NCBI GenBank assembly: GCA_020637635.1
Contig: JACKKB010000010.1
Location: 86,686-150,685, forward strand
Source of the DNA: Albidovulum sp.
GTDB lineage: Bacteria > Pseudomonadota > Alphaproteobacteria > Rhodobacterales > Rhodobacteraceae
Length of the DNA: 64,000 nucleotides
Reading direction: 5' to 3'
A program made the translations under genes and the position numbers. A model generated the notes under the pieces. The model was not told the DNA's origin. It ran no database searches and saw only the letters and a program-made list of their open reading frames with translations. Positions 44,995-53,499 of this stretch are shown piece by piece (the stretch's first letter is position 1; each line of letters begins with the position of its first letter).

Positions 44995-45735
44995 TTCATC
45001 GTTCCTTGTTCACTGCCGGAGGCAGTCGTTGCGTTCTCTGTTCGATCCGTCGCTGCGCACCATTGCAGGTCAGCGCGGTTCGATGAGGCGTTTCTGCCAG
45101 CGCAAGTTGTCGTGGATGTTCTGCCAAGCTTACACTTTCTCAAACTTGGCACAGGTCCGGCGCCCGGCCTGACGGTGTGGGGTCCGGGCAGGGCTGCGTG
45201 TGTTTCGGACAGATTTCTCCCAGGCGGCGGGCCCCTGAGATCGGGCGCGCTGAAGAGCGGCGGCGTGACCTCGAAATCCGGGCGGGAAGCTCTGGCAGGC
45301 CCGTGCCACGCGCCGCGCGCCCGCCTCTTGCGCGATATGGCCTGGACGGCTCGGGCGCGGCTCCTTGACGTGATGACATCCCCTCGGCACGGGCATCCTT
45401 TCGACCCTGTCGGCCGCGAAGGCCGCCGAAAGTGGCAGAGACAGACCCATGCCGGCCCCGAGGGCGGCGATCCCGGGGCTTTCGTGATACTGATCGACCT
45501 TGCGTTGATTTCCTTGTCCGGATCGATGGCCATCGGTCGGCGGCGCTGGTCGCGACCGCACAGGGCATGGGCCGGCCAATCGTCGCGGCTCCTGTCGGAA
45601 CCTCGCTTTCCCGACGATGGCCCGAACGGGCGACGGGGCAAGTCGATCCGTCCGTTCCCAACGTGGTTGCGGACAGCGTGATCGTTGCGGGCGCTCCGCG
45701 AGGCTTGCACCTTTCAGGCCGGGGGCATGACCACC

Positions 45736-45779
45736 CCCGGTGCGGGCCCGGTGCGAGCCCGGTGCGAGCCCGGTGCGGG
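45736..45779. repeat. Four tandem 11-bp units
   Basis: CCCGGTGCGRG is repeated four times without interruption (R is G, A, A, G). The length is not a multiple of three, so it is unlikely to be coding. Confidence 0.9.
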
Positions 45780-45994
45780 GGCCACCCCACAGAACCGGTG
45801 AGTCGGGCCCGAACCGACATTCGATGAAGCGGCGGATGCGCGTGGCGGGGCAACGCTCCGGTTGCCTTGGATTGCAACTCCGCGCTCGAGTCCCGCAGAG
45901 CCGGGACATCCCGTGCGGTATAGCGCAGGTCGTGCTCTCGGATTTCGAAAGCGGGCTGGGTCTGGCGAGGAAACAAGAGCTTCGTCGCCCGGGG

Positions 45995-46033
45995 CGCGCC
46001 GCCGGGACGCGCCGCCGGGACGCGCCGCCGGCG
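45995..46033. repeat. Three tandem 13-bp units
   Basis: CGCGCCGCCGGGA occurs twice exactly, with a third copy that diverges at its end. The 13-bp period again breaks any reading frame. Confidence 0.9.
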
Positions 46034-46281
46034 GGCCGATCTTTGGCGATCGCGGGCGTGATGGCCCTGAGTTTCGCCATCCACCACCTCGCCGCGCAGT
46101 CGAACCTGCCGGGTGCGGCGGCGTTCCCTCGGTTCCTCCGCCGCGAGTTGCATCTCGTCATGAACGAGACGGGCCTCGCGCTTCATGGGCTCTCAGGTCT
46201 CGCCGATTGCCTGGCCGAGGCGTTCCGTGCGGGTGAACAGATCTTCGCGCCGCAGCGGAGTCTCCTTTCAGCCCCTGTGCC

Positions 46282-47064
46282 TCAGTTCATGTACCAGCCG
46301 TGGCTGACGACCAGGGATTGCCCGGTCAGCGCGTTGGTCGGGAAGGCGGCGAAGAGATGGGCCACCTCGGCCACGTCCTCGATGGTGGTGAATTCCTTGT
46401 CCACCGTCTCGCCCAGCATGATCTTCTCGACGACCTCCTTTTCCGAGATGCCAAGGTCGCGGGCCTGTTCGGGGATCTGCTTTTCCACCAGCGGCGTCTT
46501 GACGAAGCCGGGGCAGATCACGTTGGCACGCACACCGTGCGCCGCGCCTTCCTTGGACAGCACCCGCGCGAGGCCCAGAAGCCCGTGCTTGGCGGTGACA
46601 TAGGCCGATTTCAGCGGGCTCGCTTCCTTGGAATGGACCGAGCCCATGAAGATGATCGACCCCGATCCGGCCTTGTACATATGCGGCAGGCAGGCCTTGG
46701 TGGTCAGGAACGCGCCGTCGAGATGGATCGACAGGAGCGTCTTCCAGTCGTCATAGGGGAATTGCTCGGTCGGGTGGACGATCTGGATGCCTGCGTTCGA
46801 CACCAGAACGTCGATCCTGCCCCATTTCTTGATGACCGCCTCGACGCCGGCATTGACCTGCGCCTCGTCGGTCACGTTCATCTCGACCGCCATCGCCGTG
46901 CCGGGGCCTTTCGCCGAAAGCGCGTCGGCCGCCGTCTGCGCGGCATCGAGCTTCAGGTCGGCGATGACGACCCTGGCGCCATCGGCGACATAGCGTTCGG
47001 CGATGCCGTGGCCGATGCCGCTGGCGGCGCCGGTGATGATGCAGACCTTGTCCTTGAGGTTCAT
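46282..47064 (-). CDS. bdhA: 3-hydroxybutyrate dehydrogenase
   Basis: 260-residue short-chain dehydrogenase interconverting 3-hydroxybutyrate and acetoacetate with NAD. The cofactor motif is TGAASGIGHGIAERY, NNAG-type VSNAGIQ follows, and the catalytic Tyr-Lys is in SAYVTAKHGLLG. The PGFVKTPLVEKQIPEQA segment is typical of BdhA. Its product acetoacetate is the substrate of the decarboxylase encoded two genes upstream on the same strand. Confidence 0.92.
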   Translation of the reverse strand: MNLKDKVCIITGAASGIGHGIAERYVADGARVVIADLKLDAAQTAADALSAKGPGTAMAVEMNVTDEAQVNAGVEAVIKKWGRIDVLVSNAGIQIVHPTEQFPYDDWKTLLSIHLDGAFLTTKACLPHMYKAGSGSIIFMGSVHSKEASPLKSAYVTAKHGLLGLARVLSKEGAAHGVRANVICPGFVKTPLVEKQIPEQARDLGISEKEVVEKIMLGETVDKEFTTIEDVAEVAHLFAAFPTNALTGQSLVVSHGWYMN

Positions 47065-47099
47065 GATGTTTCCTTTCCTTCGTTGTGGAGCGACCGCGT

Positions 47100-47462
47100 T
47101 CAGGCCGCCGCCCAGGCGAGCGCATCCTTCAGTTGATCGGTGTGAAAGACCTTTGACTTCGCCGGCAAGAGCGGCATGAAGATCTGCATCGCATGCGCGA
47201 TCCAGTCCCGGTCGGTGACGACCGCGACCCGTTCGAGATCACGCCAGTGGTGCAATCCGAAGAGTGCATCGTCCAGCATGGCCTGCATGGAGAAGCTCTC
47301 GAACTCGGGCCCGATGACGTAGACGAACCGGACCTTGCGCTGTGCCTGGATCTGGCTTTCGACGGCAGGGATCAGGACGGTTTTGTAATCTTCGTCGGTG
47401 ATCTTCCCGACCGCCCTCATGGCCAGCACGTTCGGGGATGTCGATTTGATGCGTTCCAGCAT
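47100..47462 (-). CDS. SpoIIAA-like (STAS/DUF3478 fold) protein
   Basis: 120 residues with the SpoIIAA-like pattern: VLAMRAVGKITDEDYKTVLI at the start and VAVVTDRDWIAHAMQIFMPL near residue 80. The family has a STAS-like fold, is small and cytoplasmic, and its role is unclear, possibly lipid- or membrane-associated. It lies between bdhA and adc on the same strand. Confidence 0.85.
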   Translation of the reverse strand: MLERIKSTSPNVLAMRAVGKITDEDYKTVLIPAVESQIQAQRKVRFVYVIGPEFESFSMQAMLDDALFGLHHWRDLERVAVVTDRDWIAHAMQIFMPLLPAKSKVFHTDQLKDALAWAAA

Positions 47463-47491
47463 TCTGATCTCCTACACTGTTTCGTGTGGCC

Positions 47492-48229
47492 TCAGGCAAG
47501 ATAGTCGTGAACGACCTCGCCCAGCCCCAGCGTCAGGTCGGTCAGCAGGTGCACTGCCGAAACCACCTCCAGCACCGGCAGATCCGCGACGGGTGCGAGG
47601 GCGTGGGCGTGAAGCTCAAGTCCCGCCGGACCTTCCCAGGCCCCTTTCAGCGTGACGTCGGTGGTGTGGTAGCGGACCAGTTCGCAGATGCGCGGGCTGC
47701 AATCGACATGGGGGATGATCTTCAGCAGGAAGTTCGGCGCTTCGAGCGATTTCAGCACCTTCGCATGATCCATGTCGCGGTGCTTGTAGCCCATCGTCCC
47801 GGTCGCCACCCGCACCGAGCCGACATCGAGCGTGCCGATGAGCGTGTCCTTCTCGACCCTGAGCGCGGGATCGGCGAGCTTCTTCGGAAAGCCCCAGATC
47901 TCGCGGCCGCCGGCGATAGGCGCCTCGTCGTTGAGAAACATCGCATGGACATATCCGCCGCTGACGCCGTTCAGCGTGACCGGAATGACCTGGCCGCTTT
48001 CGGTGTAGTCGCCGAAACCGGTCGAATCCGGCATCCGGATGAACTCGTACTTCACCAGCGGTTCGGCGATCTCCAGCGGTTCGGGCACGACCCGCCGCAG
48101 CGCCTCCATGTCGGTGCGGTAGGTGATCGTGAGAAACTCGCGGTCGGTGAAGCGGTAGGGCCCGCGCGGATAGGAGGGGCTGGTCAGCGGCATGGCGAAG
48201 GCGCGCCTGGCGACGTCTTTGGGGTTCAT
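47492..48229 (-). CDS. adc: Acetoacetate decarboxylase
   Basis: 245-residue enzyme turning acetoacetate into acetone and CO2. The Schiff-base lysine motif is GGREIWGFPKKLADP with K116 as the expected catalytic residue. Further family signatures are TESGQVIPVTLNG and the Glu/Arg-containing KYEFIRMPDSTGFGDY. The start at 48229 has a GGAGAGAG site; a longer in-frame extension upstream would overlap the patatin gene. It is grouped with bdhA and a patatin, suggesting overflow handling of ketone bodies from PHB. Confidence 0.93.
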   Translation of the reverse strand: MNPKDVARRAFAMPLTSPSYPRGPYRFTDREFLTITYRTDMEALRRVVPEPLEIAEPLVKYEFIRMPDSTGFGDYTESGQVIPVTLNGVSGGYVHAMFLNDEAPIAGGREIWGFPKKLADPALRVEKDTLIGTLDVGSVRVATGTMGYKHRDMDHAKVLKSLEAPNFLLKIIPHVDCSPRICELVRYHTTDVTLKGAWEGPAGLELHAHALAPVADLPVLEVVSAVHLLTDLTLGLGEVVHDYLA

Positions 48230-48242
48230 GACTCTCTCTCCT

Positions 48243-49343
48243 TCATTTCGCGGCGCCGAGGTCGAGGACCTGAAGCCCGTCCCTGCCGATCTCGCGCGAC
48301 TTCCAGTCCTCGTGCGACAGCGTCCGTCCCACATCCTTGGCGCCAGCCGCCCAGTGCTCGGTCATCGACAGGCGCGAGAACTCGTAATCCTTCGAATTGC
48401 CCTCGAACCCTTCCTTGCGGTGGATGAGATGGACGAGCGTGACCGGGCATTCCGGCCCGGCCGTGCGCAACAGCGAGAGGTCGGGATCGGACTGCATGTC
48501 CTTCGGCAGCTTCGCGGCGAGGCGTTCCGCGGCGCGGCGAATGTCGTGCAACTGCCGGTATCTGTCGGTGGTCAGCCGGGTGCGGCTGGAATAGCGGATA
48601 TCCTTCTCGCGCTGCTGGACATCCGCAATGTCCTCGGGAAGCCTCCCCCGGGCGCTGAACAGGTCAACCTGGAAGATGCAGAGCGGGTCGGTGCCGGCGC
48701 TCTCCATCACGTATTGCAGCGGCGTGTTGGAGACGAGACCACCGTCCCAGTAGAAGCGCCCGTCGATCTCGACCGGCGGAAAGCCGGGGGGCAGGGCGCC
48801 GCTGGCCATGATGTGGCGCGCATCGAGGCGCATCGCGTCACTGTCGAAAAAGGTGAAGTTGCCGGTCTCGATATCGGTCGCGCCGACGCTGAGGCGCGGC
48901 CCCTTTTCGTTGAGGTAGTCGAAATCGACAAGCTCGCCCAGCGTACCTTCAAGCGGGGCGGTGTCGTAGAAGCTGAGCGCGGGATGCGCGGCGAAGGGCC
49001 AGAGCGTCAGCGGCGGGCGCGGGCGGAAGAAGCCGGGGGCGCCGGCCATCGCCACCTCGGCGGCGGCCAGTTCCGCATACATGCGGCGGGGCCTCGCGCC
49101 CCACATCCAGGGGGCGAAGGCGAGATCCGAGGTCACCTCCTCCCAGAAGGCCCGAAGCCTTTCGACCCGTCTTTCTGCCGGATTGCCGCAGATGATCGCC
49201 GCGTTGATAGCACCGATCGAGATGCCCGCGACCCAGTCCATCCGGAACCTGCTTTCGGCCAGCTTCTGATAGGCGCCGGCCTGGTAGGCCCCAAGCGCAC
49301 CGCCGCCTTGCAACACCAGGACGTTCTGTTCCGCCATTGGCAT
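48243..49343 (-). CDS. Patatin-like phospholipase with C-terminal DUF3734
   Basis: 366 residues. The glycine-rich oxyanion loop QGGGALGAYQAGAYQ lies near residue 12, the nucleophile elbow is AGISIGAINAA, the catalytic Asp is in WDGGLVSNTPLQ, and the C-terminal DUF3734 region contains YSSRTRLTTDRYRQLHD. No signal peptide is seen, so a cytoplasmic lipase is likely. Such patatins often accompany bdhA and adc in PHB-storing alphaproteobacteria, where association with granules has been suggested. Confidence 0.9.
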   Translation of the reverse strand: MPMAEQNVLVLQGGGALGAYQAGAYQKLAESRFRMDWVAGISIGAINAAIICGNPAERRVERLRAFWEEVTSDLAFAPWMWGARPRRMYAELAAAEVAMAGAPGFFRPRPPLTLWPFAAHPALSFYDTAPLEGTLGELVDFDYLNEKGPRLSVGATDIETGNFTFFDSDAMRLDARHIMASGALPPGFPPVEIDGRFYWDGGLVSNTPLQYVMESAGTDPLCIFQVDLFSARGRLPEDIADVQQREKDIRYSSRTRLTTDRYRQLHDIRRAAERLAAKLPKDMQSDPDLSLLRTAGPECPVTLVHLIHRKEGFEGNSKDYEFSRLSMTEHWAAGAKDVGRTLSHEDWKSREIGRDGLQVLDLGAAK

Positions 49344-50016
49344 GGTTCGTCTCCGTCACCGACCTGTGGTCGGGGTGGTAGATAAGGCGCGGAAACGGCC
49401 TTGTCCTTGCCCGAAGATTACATTCATGACAGGTTCGGCATCGCGACGGGGCAGCTGGCTCACCCGCGCGCCGGACGGCCGCGATCGCTGCCAGGGCCAT
49501 TGGTCGCCGTCACCGGGTAGCGGACGCATGGCTGAGGCCGCTGGCGCAGCGGGGGTGGCCGGATCGCGTCAGCCGGAGCGCGTCGGCCGGAGCGCGTCGG
49601 CCGGCTGGAACCGGCCCCTCCACGGAGATCGCCTGGGCCGCCAGCCCGCCGTCCCAGCCCTCGGAAGCGGACGCCAAGCGGGGTCTTCGATGCAGCACAC
49701 TTTCTCCTCAAAGGTCTACTCAAGCCTCTCCATGGGCGTCCTGATGCGCCTCTTGAAGGGTTGGAGGCCCAATCTCAAATGCTCATCACGGGTGGTAGCG
49801 CTTTGGCGGCGCGTTTCGCCTTTAGGACCTGCAGAAGCGGCTAGGCGATTTCGGTGTGAACCGACAGCCCGACAAGCCATCGCTGGTTCTGGCGCGCAGG
49901 TGTGGTGTCAAGTGAACCGGCGCAGGTTGCCTGCTATTTGCCTGTTCGCGCCAAAATTTCCCCATGAGCCAACCGCTTGGGTTGTCAAGCAACGTATTGC
50001 TCTTCTTAGGGATGTT
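49344..50016. other. Intergenic stretch downstream of tRNA-Asn, AT-richer at its right part
   Basis: About 670 bp without a recognisable gene. The first half is GC-rich with a short repeat (GGAGCGCGTCGGCC twice near 49576). The second half, roughly 49690-50016, is clearly lower in GC than the window. As it abuts the 3' end of the tRNA gene, the usual integration site of mobile islands, it may be the scar of a lost element. I find no integrase or second copy of the tRNA end. Confidence 0.4.
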
Positions 50017-50091
50017 TGGCTCCGGCGGTAGGGATCGAACCTACGACCAATTGATTAACAGTCAACTGCTCTACCGCTGAGCTACGCCGGA
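50017..50091 (-). tRNA. tRNA-Asn (anticodon GTT)
   Basis: 75 nt on the minus strand including an encoded CCA. The acceptor stem TCCGGCG pairs with CGCCGGA. The D-arm is GCTCAGCGGTAGAGC. Anticodon loop CTGTTAA gives GTT. The T-arm is GTAGG-TTCGATC-CCTAC. Confidence 0.96.
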
Positions 50092-50161
50092 ACACGGAGG
50101 CGCGTATAGCAATCCGGCCGGGCCGCGTCCAGAGGGTTTCGCGAGAAAACCCCGGTCGGGG

Positions 50162-51076
50162 TCAGAGCCGGTGGAAGCGGGCGGCGGGGCTGAGGTCGCC
50201 GTCATGAGTGACGGCATTTTTGTCTGACATGTCAATCAGATGGGCAAAGACGTTGCGGATGGCGGCGGGCAGGAGCGCGGGCGGCGTGTCGGTATAGATG
50301 CGCTCTGCGAGGATCGCGGCCGTGGCCGGCCCGGCGCCCAGTGCCGCCAGGATCGCGGCCTCGCGGGCGCGGCGATGCGCGGCAAGCTCGGCGATGCGCG
50401 GGACGGCCTCGGCAACCGGGGCGCCGTGACCGGGATGGAGCCGATCGGGGGCGGCGGCGGCAAGCCGGTCGAGCGAGGTCATGTAGGCGCCCATGTCGCC
50501 ATCGGGAGGCGAGACGAGCGAACTGGCCCAGCCCATCACATGGTCGCCGGAAAAGGCGCGGGGCCCGGCAAAAAAGCACAGGTGCCCGGCGAAATGGCCC
50601 GGCGTGTGCAGCGCCGTGAGCGACCAGCCGTCGCCGCTCACCCGGTCGCCGTCGGCCAGCGTGTGGTCGGGGTGGAACCCGGTGTCGACGCCCTCGCCGC
50701 CGCCCGGGGCCCCCCGAGCCGCCAGCCCGGCCATGAGCGCCGAGCGCCCGGCCATGGCGGGGCCGAAGCCGTAGACCGGTGCGCCGGTCCGTTCGGCCAG
50801 ACGCGGGGCGAGCGGGGAGTGGTCGAGATGGGCATGGGTGACGAAGATCGCCTCGACACGCTCGCCGGGCATGAGCGCGGCGAGAAGCGCCCCGAGATGG
50901 GTCGCATCGTCGGGCCCGGGGTCGATCACCGCAACGCCACCACCCCTGCCGACGAGATAGCTGTTGGTGCCGCGAAAGGTCATCGGCGAGGGGTTCGGCG
51001 CGAGGACGCGGCGGATGTCGGGCTCGATCCAGCAGGCCTGCCCGGGCACCGGATCGAAGGGGGGGGAGGGGCTCAT
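50162..51076 (-). CDS. MBL-fold metallo-hydrolase
   Basis: 304-residue metallo-beta-lactamase-fold protein of the LACTB2/glyoxalase-II-like type. The zinc motif is VTHAHLDHSPLAP near residue 80, with further ligands in LHTPGHFAGHLCF, FSGDHVMGW and LHPGHGAPV. The C-terminal winged-helix-like tail (RIYTDTPPALLPAAIRNVFA) matches LACTB2-like proteins, which can be RNases. The start at 51076 has an AGGAAG site. It is divergent from the kinase gene. The substrate is unknown. Confidence 0.85.
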   Translation of the reverse strand: MSPSPPFDPVPGQACWIEPDIRRVLAPNPSPMTFRGTNSYLVGRGGGVAVIDPGPDDATHLGALLAALMPGERVEAIFVTHAHLDHSPLAPRLAERTGAPVYGFGPAMAGRSALMAGLAARGAPGGGEGVDTGFHPDHTLADGDRVSGDGWSLTALHTPGHFAGHLCFFAGPRAFSGDHVMGWASSLVSPPDGDMGAYMTSLDRLAAAAPDRLHPGHGAPVAEAVPRIAELAAHRRAREAAILAALGAGPATAAILAERIYTDTPPALLPAAIRNVFAHLIDMSDKNAVTHDGDLSPAARFHRL

Positions 51077-51118
51077 CTCGCTCTTCCTGTCGCGGTGAGC
51101 AGTCGCTAGGGTCGGCGC

Positions 51119-52444
51119 ATGACCTTCGGCTGGCTCAAGAACATGATGCCGCGCGGCCTTTACGGGCGGGCCGCGCTCATCCTCATCCTGCCCATCGTGA
51201 CGATCCAGCTCGTGGTGTCCATAGCCTTCATCCAGCGCCATTTCGAGGACGTGACGCGGCAGATGACGCAGAACGTCGTGCTGGAGCTGGCCCTGGTTCT
51301 CGATACGGTCGCGAAGGCCCCGGATCTGGCTTCGGCCGAGGCCGAGGCGACAAGGCTCGGCGCGGGGCTGGAACTCGAGGTGACGCTGCCGGGGACCTGG
51401 CCGGGCCCGGAGGCCGACGCACGGGTCTTCTACGACTTCTCGGGCCGGGTCATGACCGAGGTGCTGCGCGAGGAGATCTCCGGGGTGCGGGCCATCGACC
51501 TGACCAACCTGCGCAAGGTGGCGGCGCTGATCGCGACGCCGAAGGGGCCGCTGCGGGTCGAGTTTCCGCGCCGCCGCGTCTCGGCCTCGAACCCGCATCA
51601 GCTTCTGGTGCTGATGCTGCTCACCAGCCTTCTGATGACGGCCATCGCCTTCGTCTTTCTGCGCAACCAGCTGCGGCCGATCCGCCGGCTGGCGGCGGCG
51701 GCGGGCGAGTTCGGGCGCGGGCGCAGCGTCGAATACCGGCCGGCGGGCGCGCTCGAGGTGCGGGCCGCGGGCAATGCCTTTCTCGACATGCGGGCACGGA
51801 TCGAACGCCAGCTTGAACAGCGCACGCTGCTCCTGTCCGGGGTGAGCCATGATCTGAAGACGCCGCTCACCCGGCTGAAACTCGGGCTGGCGATGCTCGG
51901 CGACGAGGCCGAGGGCGAGCCGCTCCTGCGCGATGTGGGCGAGATGGAACGGCTGCTCGACGCCTTTCTCGCCTTCGTGCGGGGCGATGCGCAGGAGGAA
52001 GAGGGCGAGGTGCTCGATCCGGTCGTGCTCCTGCGCGACATCATCGAGGATGCGCGCCGCGCCGGCCAGAACGTGACGCTTCACGGTGTCGAGGGGCGGG
52101 GCACGGCGACGCTCCGGGCCGGCGCGGTGCGCCGCGCGATCGAGAACCTCATCGGCAATGCGGTGCGCTACGGGAGCCGCGCCGAGGTGTCGCTGACACT
52201 CATGGACAGATCGGTGCGGATCACCGTCGAGGACGACGGGCCGGGGATCCCGAAGGCGCGGCGGGACGAGGCGCTGCGCCCCTTCACCCGGCTCGATGCG
52301 GCACGCAACCAGGATCGCGGCACCGGTGTCGGGCTTGGCCTTGCCATCACCGCCGATATCGCGCGCAGCCACGGCGGAGTGCTGAGGCTCGGCGAAAGCG
52401 AGCGGCTCGGGGGGCTGCGCGCAGATCTGGTGCTGGCGCGCTAG
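51119..52444 (+). CDS. EnvZ-like sensor histidine kinase, orphan in this window
   Basis: 441 residues. TM1 is in GRAALILILPIVTIQLVVSI. The periplasmic domain is about 110 residues, and TM2 is in LLVLMLLTSLLMTAIAFVF, followed by HAMP. The phospho-His is in LSGVSHDLKTPLTRLKLGL (about residue 244). The ATPase motifs are NLIGNAVRYG, DDGPGIP and GVGLGLAI. This architecture resembles alphaproteobacterial EnvZ/osmosensor kinases, but no response regulator is next to it. The divergent metallo-hydrolase start is 42 bp away. Confidence 0.88.
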   Translation: MTFGWLKNMMPRGLYGRAALILILPIVTIQLVVSIAFIQRHFEDVTRQMTQNVVLELALVLDTVAKAPDLASAEAEATRLGAGLELEVTLPGTWPGPEADARVFYDFSGRVMTEVLREEISGVRAIDLTNLRKVAALIATPKGPLRVEFPRRRVSASNPHQLLVLMLLTSLLMTAIAFVFLRNQLRPIRRLAAAAGEFGRGRSVEYRPAGALEVRAAGNAFLDMRARIERQLEQRTLLLSGVSHDLKTPLTRLKLGLAMLGDEAEGEPLLRDVGEMERLLDAFLAFVRGDAQEEEGEVLDPVVLLRDIIEDARRAGQNVTLHGVEGRGTATLRAGAVRRAIENLIGNAVRYGSRAEVSLTLMDRSVRITVEDDGPGIPKARRDEALRPFTRLDAARNQDRGTGVGLGLAITADIARSHGGVLRLGESERLGGLRADLVLAR

Positions 52445-52489
52445 CGCCCGGGGGCTTCGGGGCGCGCCGGCCTTCGCCGGCTGCGCCCG

Positions 52490-53116
52490 TCAGGTCTCCA
52501 CGACAGCGAGAAGCCCCTCGGCAAGGGGGCGCTGGAGCGCCGCGGCCTCTGCCCAGGGCGCGCTCAGCCAGCGGTCCCATTCCTGCGGTTCGGTCAGGAT
52601 CACCGGCATTGCCTTGGCATGGATCGGACGCACGGTCGCGTTCGGCTCGGTGGTGAGGAACCCGTAGAGGTCGTCGGTCGTCTCGCCGTCCTTGAGCTTG
52701 CGCACCGAGGTCCAGCGCGGCACGTGGATGCCTGCGAAGAAACCCGCGCGGCCCTCGACGAGGCGGAACCAGGCGTTGCCCCCGCCCGCCTTCGGCTCGG
52801 CGAAGGCATCGAAGGGAACGAGGCAGCGATGCGCGGTCCCGAGCCAGCGCCGCCAGTGCGCGGAGCGCAGGTTGCGCAGGTTCGTGACCCCGCGATCGGT
52901 CTTCCTCCCGGTCAGGTAGACGGGTGGCGTCGGCAGGCCCCAGCGCGCCATGACAAGCGCGCGCCCGCTCTCGTCGGCGCGCAGGATCGGCGCCCGCTGG
53001 TCGGGATAGATCTCCGGCTGCGGCGGCAGGTTGCCGAGCCGGTCGACGAGCGGGACGGGCGCGAAGAGACGGCGCATGGCCTCCTGGGCCGTGGTGTTGG
53101 AGTAGAGGTTGCACAT
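52490..53116 (-). CDS. SOS response-associated peptidase (SRAP/HMCES family)
   Basis: 208-residue SRAP protein that covalently traps abasic sites in single-stranded DNA. Cys2, the reactive residue, directly follows the start Met (MCNLYSN). Other conserved positions are Asn/Arg in TNLRNLRSAHWRRWL, Glu in CLVPFDAFAEP (usually FYEW), and His in RPIHAKAMPVIL. The Trp of the canonical FYEW is missing, a modest deviation. It sits beside the CAU tRNA gene. Confidence 0.9.
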   Translation of the reverse strand: MCNLYSNTTAQEAMRRLFAPVPLVDRLGNLPPQPEIYPDQRAPILRADESGRALVMARWGLPTPPVYLTGRKTDRGVTNLRNLRSAHWRRWLGTAHRCLVPFDAFAEPKAGGGNAWFRLVEGRAGFFAGIHVPRWTSVRKLKDGETTDDLYGFLTTEPNATVRPIHAKAMPVILTEPQEWDRWLSAPWAEAAALQRPLAEGLLAVVET

Positions 53117-53271
53117 CGCGCGGCACTCCTCATGCGCTCCCGCGGCCGGTCCGGGTGCCGGCGCGGCAGGTCCGGCGCCGCCGCTCCGGGAGGCCCGCCC
53201 GCAAGCCCTCGGGCCCGCCCGCCCGCCCGCCCGGGATGGCGCGGCCCGTGCCCCCCGGCGGAATGCGAAGG

Positions 53272-53348
53272 TGGTAGGCCCGGAGGGACTCGAACCCCCA
53301 ACCAAGGCGTTATGAGCGCCCTGCTCTGACCAATTGAGCTACAGGCCC
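53272..53348 (-). tRNA. tRNA with CAT anticodon, probably tRNA-Ile2
   Basis: 77 nt with encoded CCA on the minus strand. It starts GGGCCTGTAGCTCAATTGG. The anticodon loop CTCATAA gives CAT. The variable region and T-arm read TTGGTTGGGGGTTCGAGTCC. The acceptor stem contains two G-U pairs. A CAT anticodon means elongator Met or lysidine-modified Ile2. The CATAACGCCTTGGT context is closer to Ile2, but I cannot exclude Met. Confidence 0.9.
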
Positions 53349-53499
53349 GGCCGCCCTCTAGCTACGGCGCGGCGGCGGTCGGGTCAACGGGCTTCGACCG
53401 CGCGGCCGAGGCGGCCGGCCAGGCCCCGCGCCGACCTCATGCGTTGCCCCGGGGGGCGAGTTGCGGTAACCGGGCGGAAAGGCCATGCCGGGGGATTCC

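Larger units (their letters stand above)
44995..46281. other. 1.29 kb region without a convincing gene
   Basis: Long GC-driven open frames cross in several registers without a recognisable domain. On the minus strand around 45430-45520 a signal-peptide-like stretch (GIAALGAGMGLSLPLSAAFA) appears in one frame, while the plausible start region lies in another. That would fit a frameshifted remnant of a small secreted protein. Two short tandem repeats also lie here. I see no RNA gene. Confidence 0.4.

Noticed and set aside
45130..46281. Long overlapping frames on both strands after the DUF1344 gene
   Set aside because: All are Arg/Pro/Gly-rich, pass through out-of-frame tandem repeats, and lack start context or a known domain.
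50162..52372. A 736-residue extended version of the MBL hydrolase
   Set aside because: The extension reads antisense through the kinase gene. A ribosome site and normal family length support a start at 51076.
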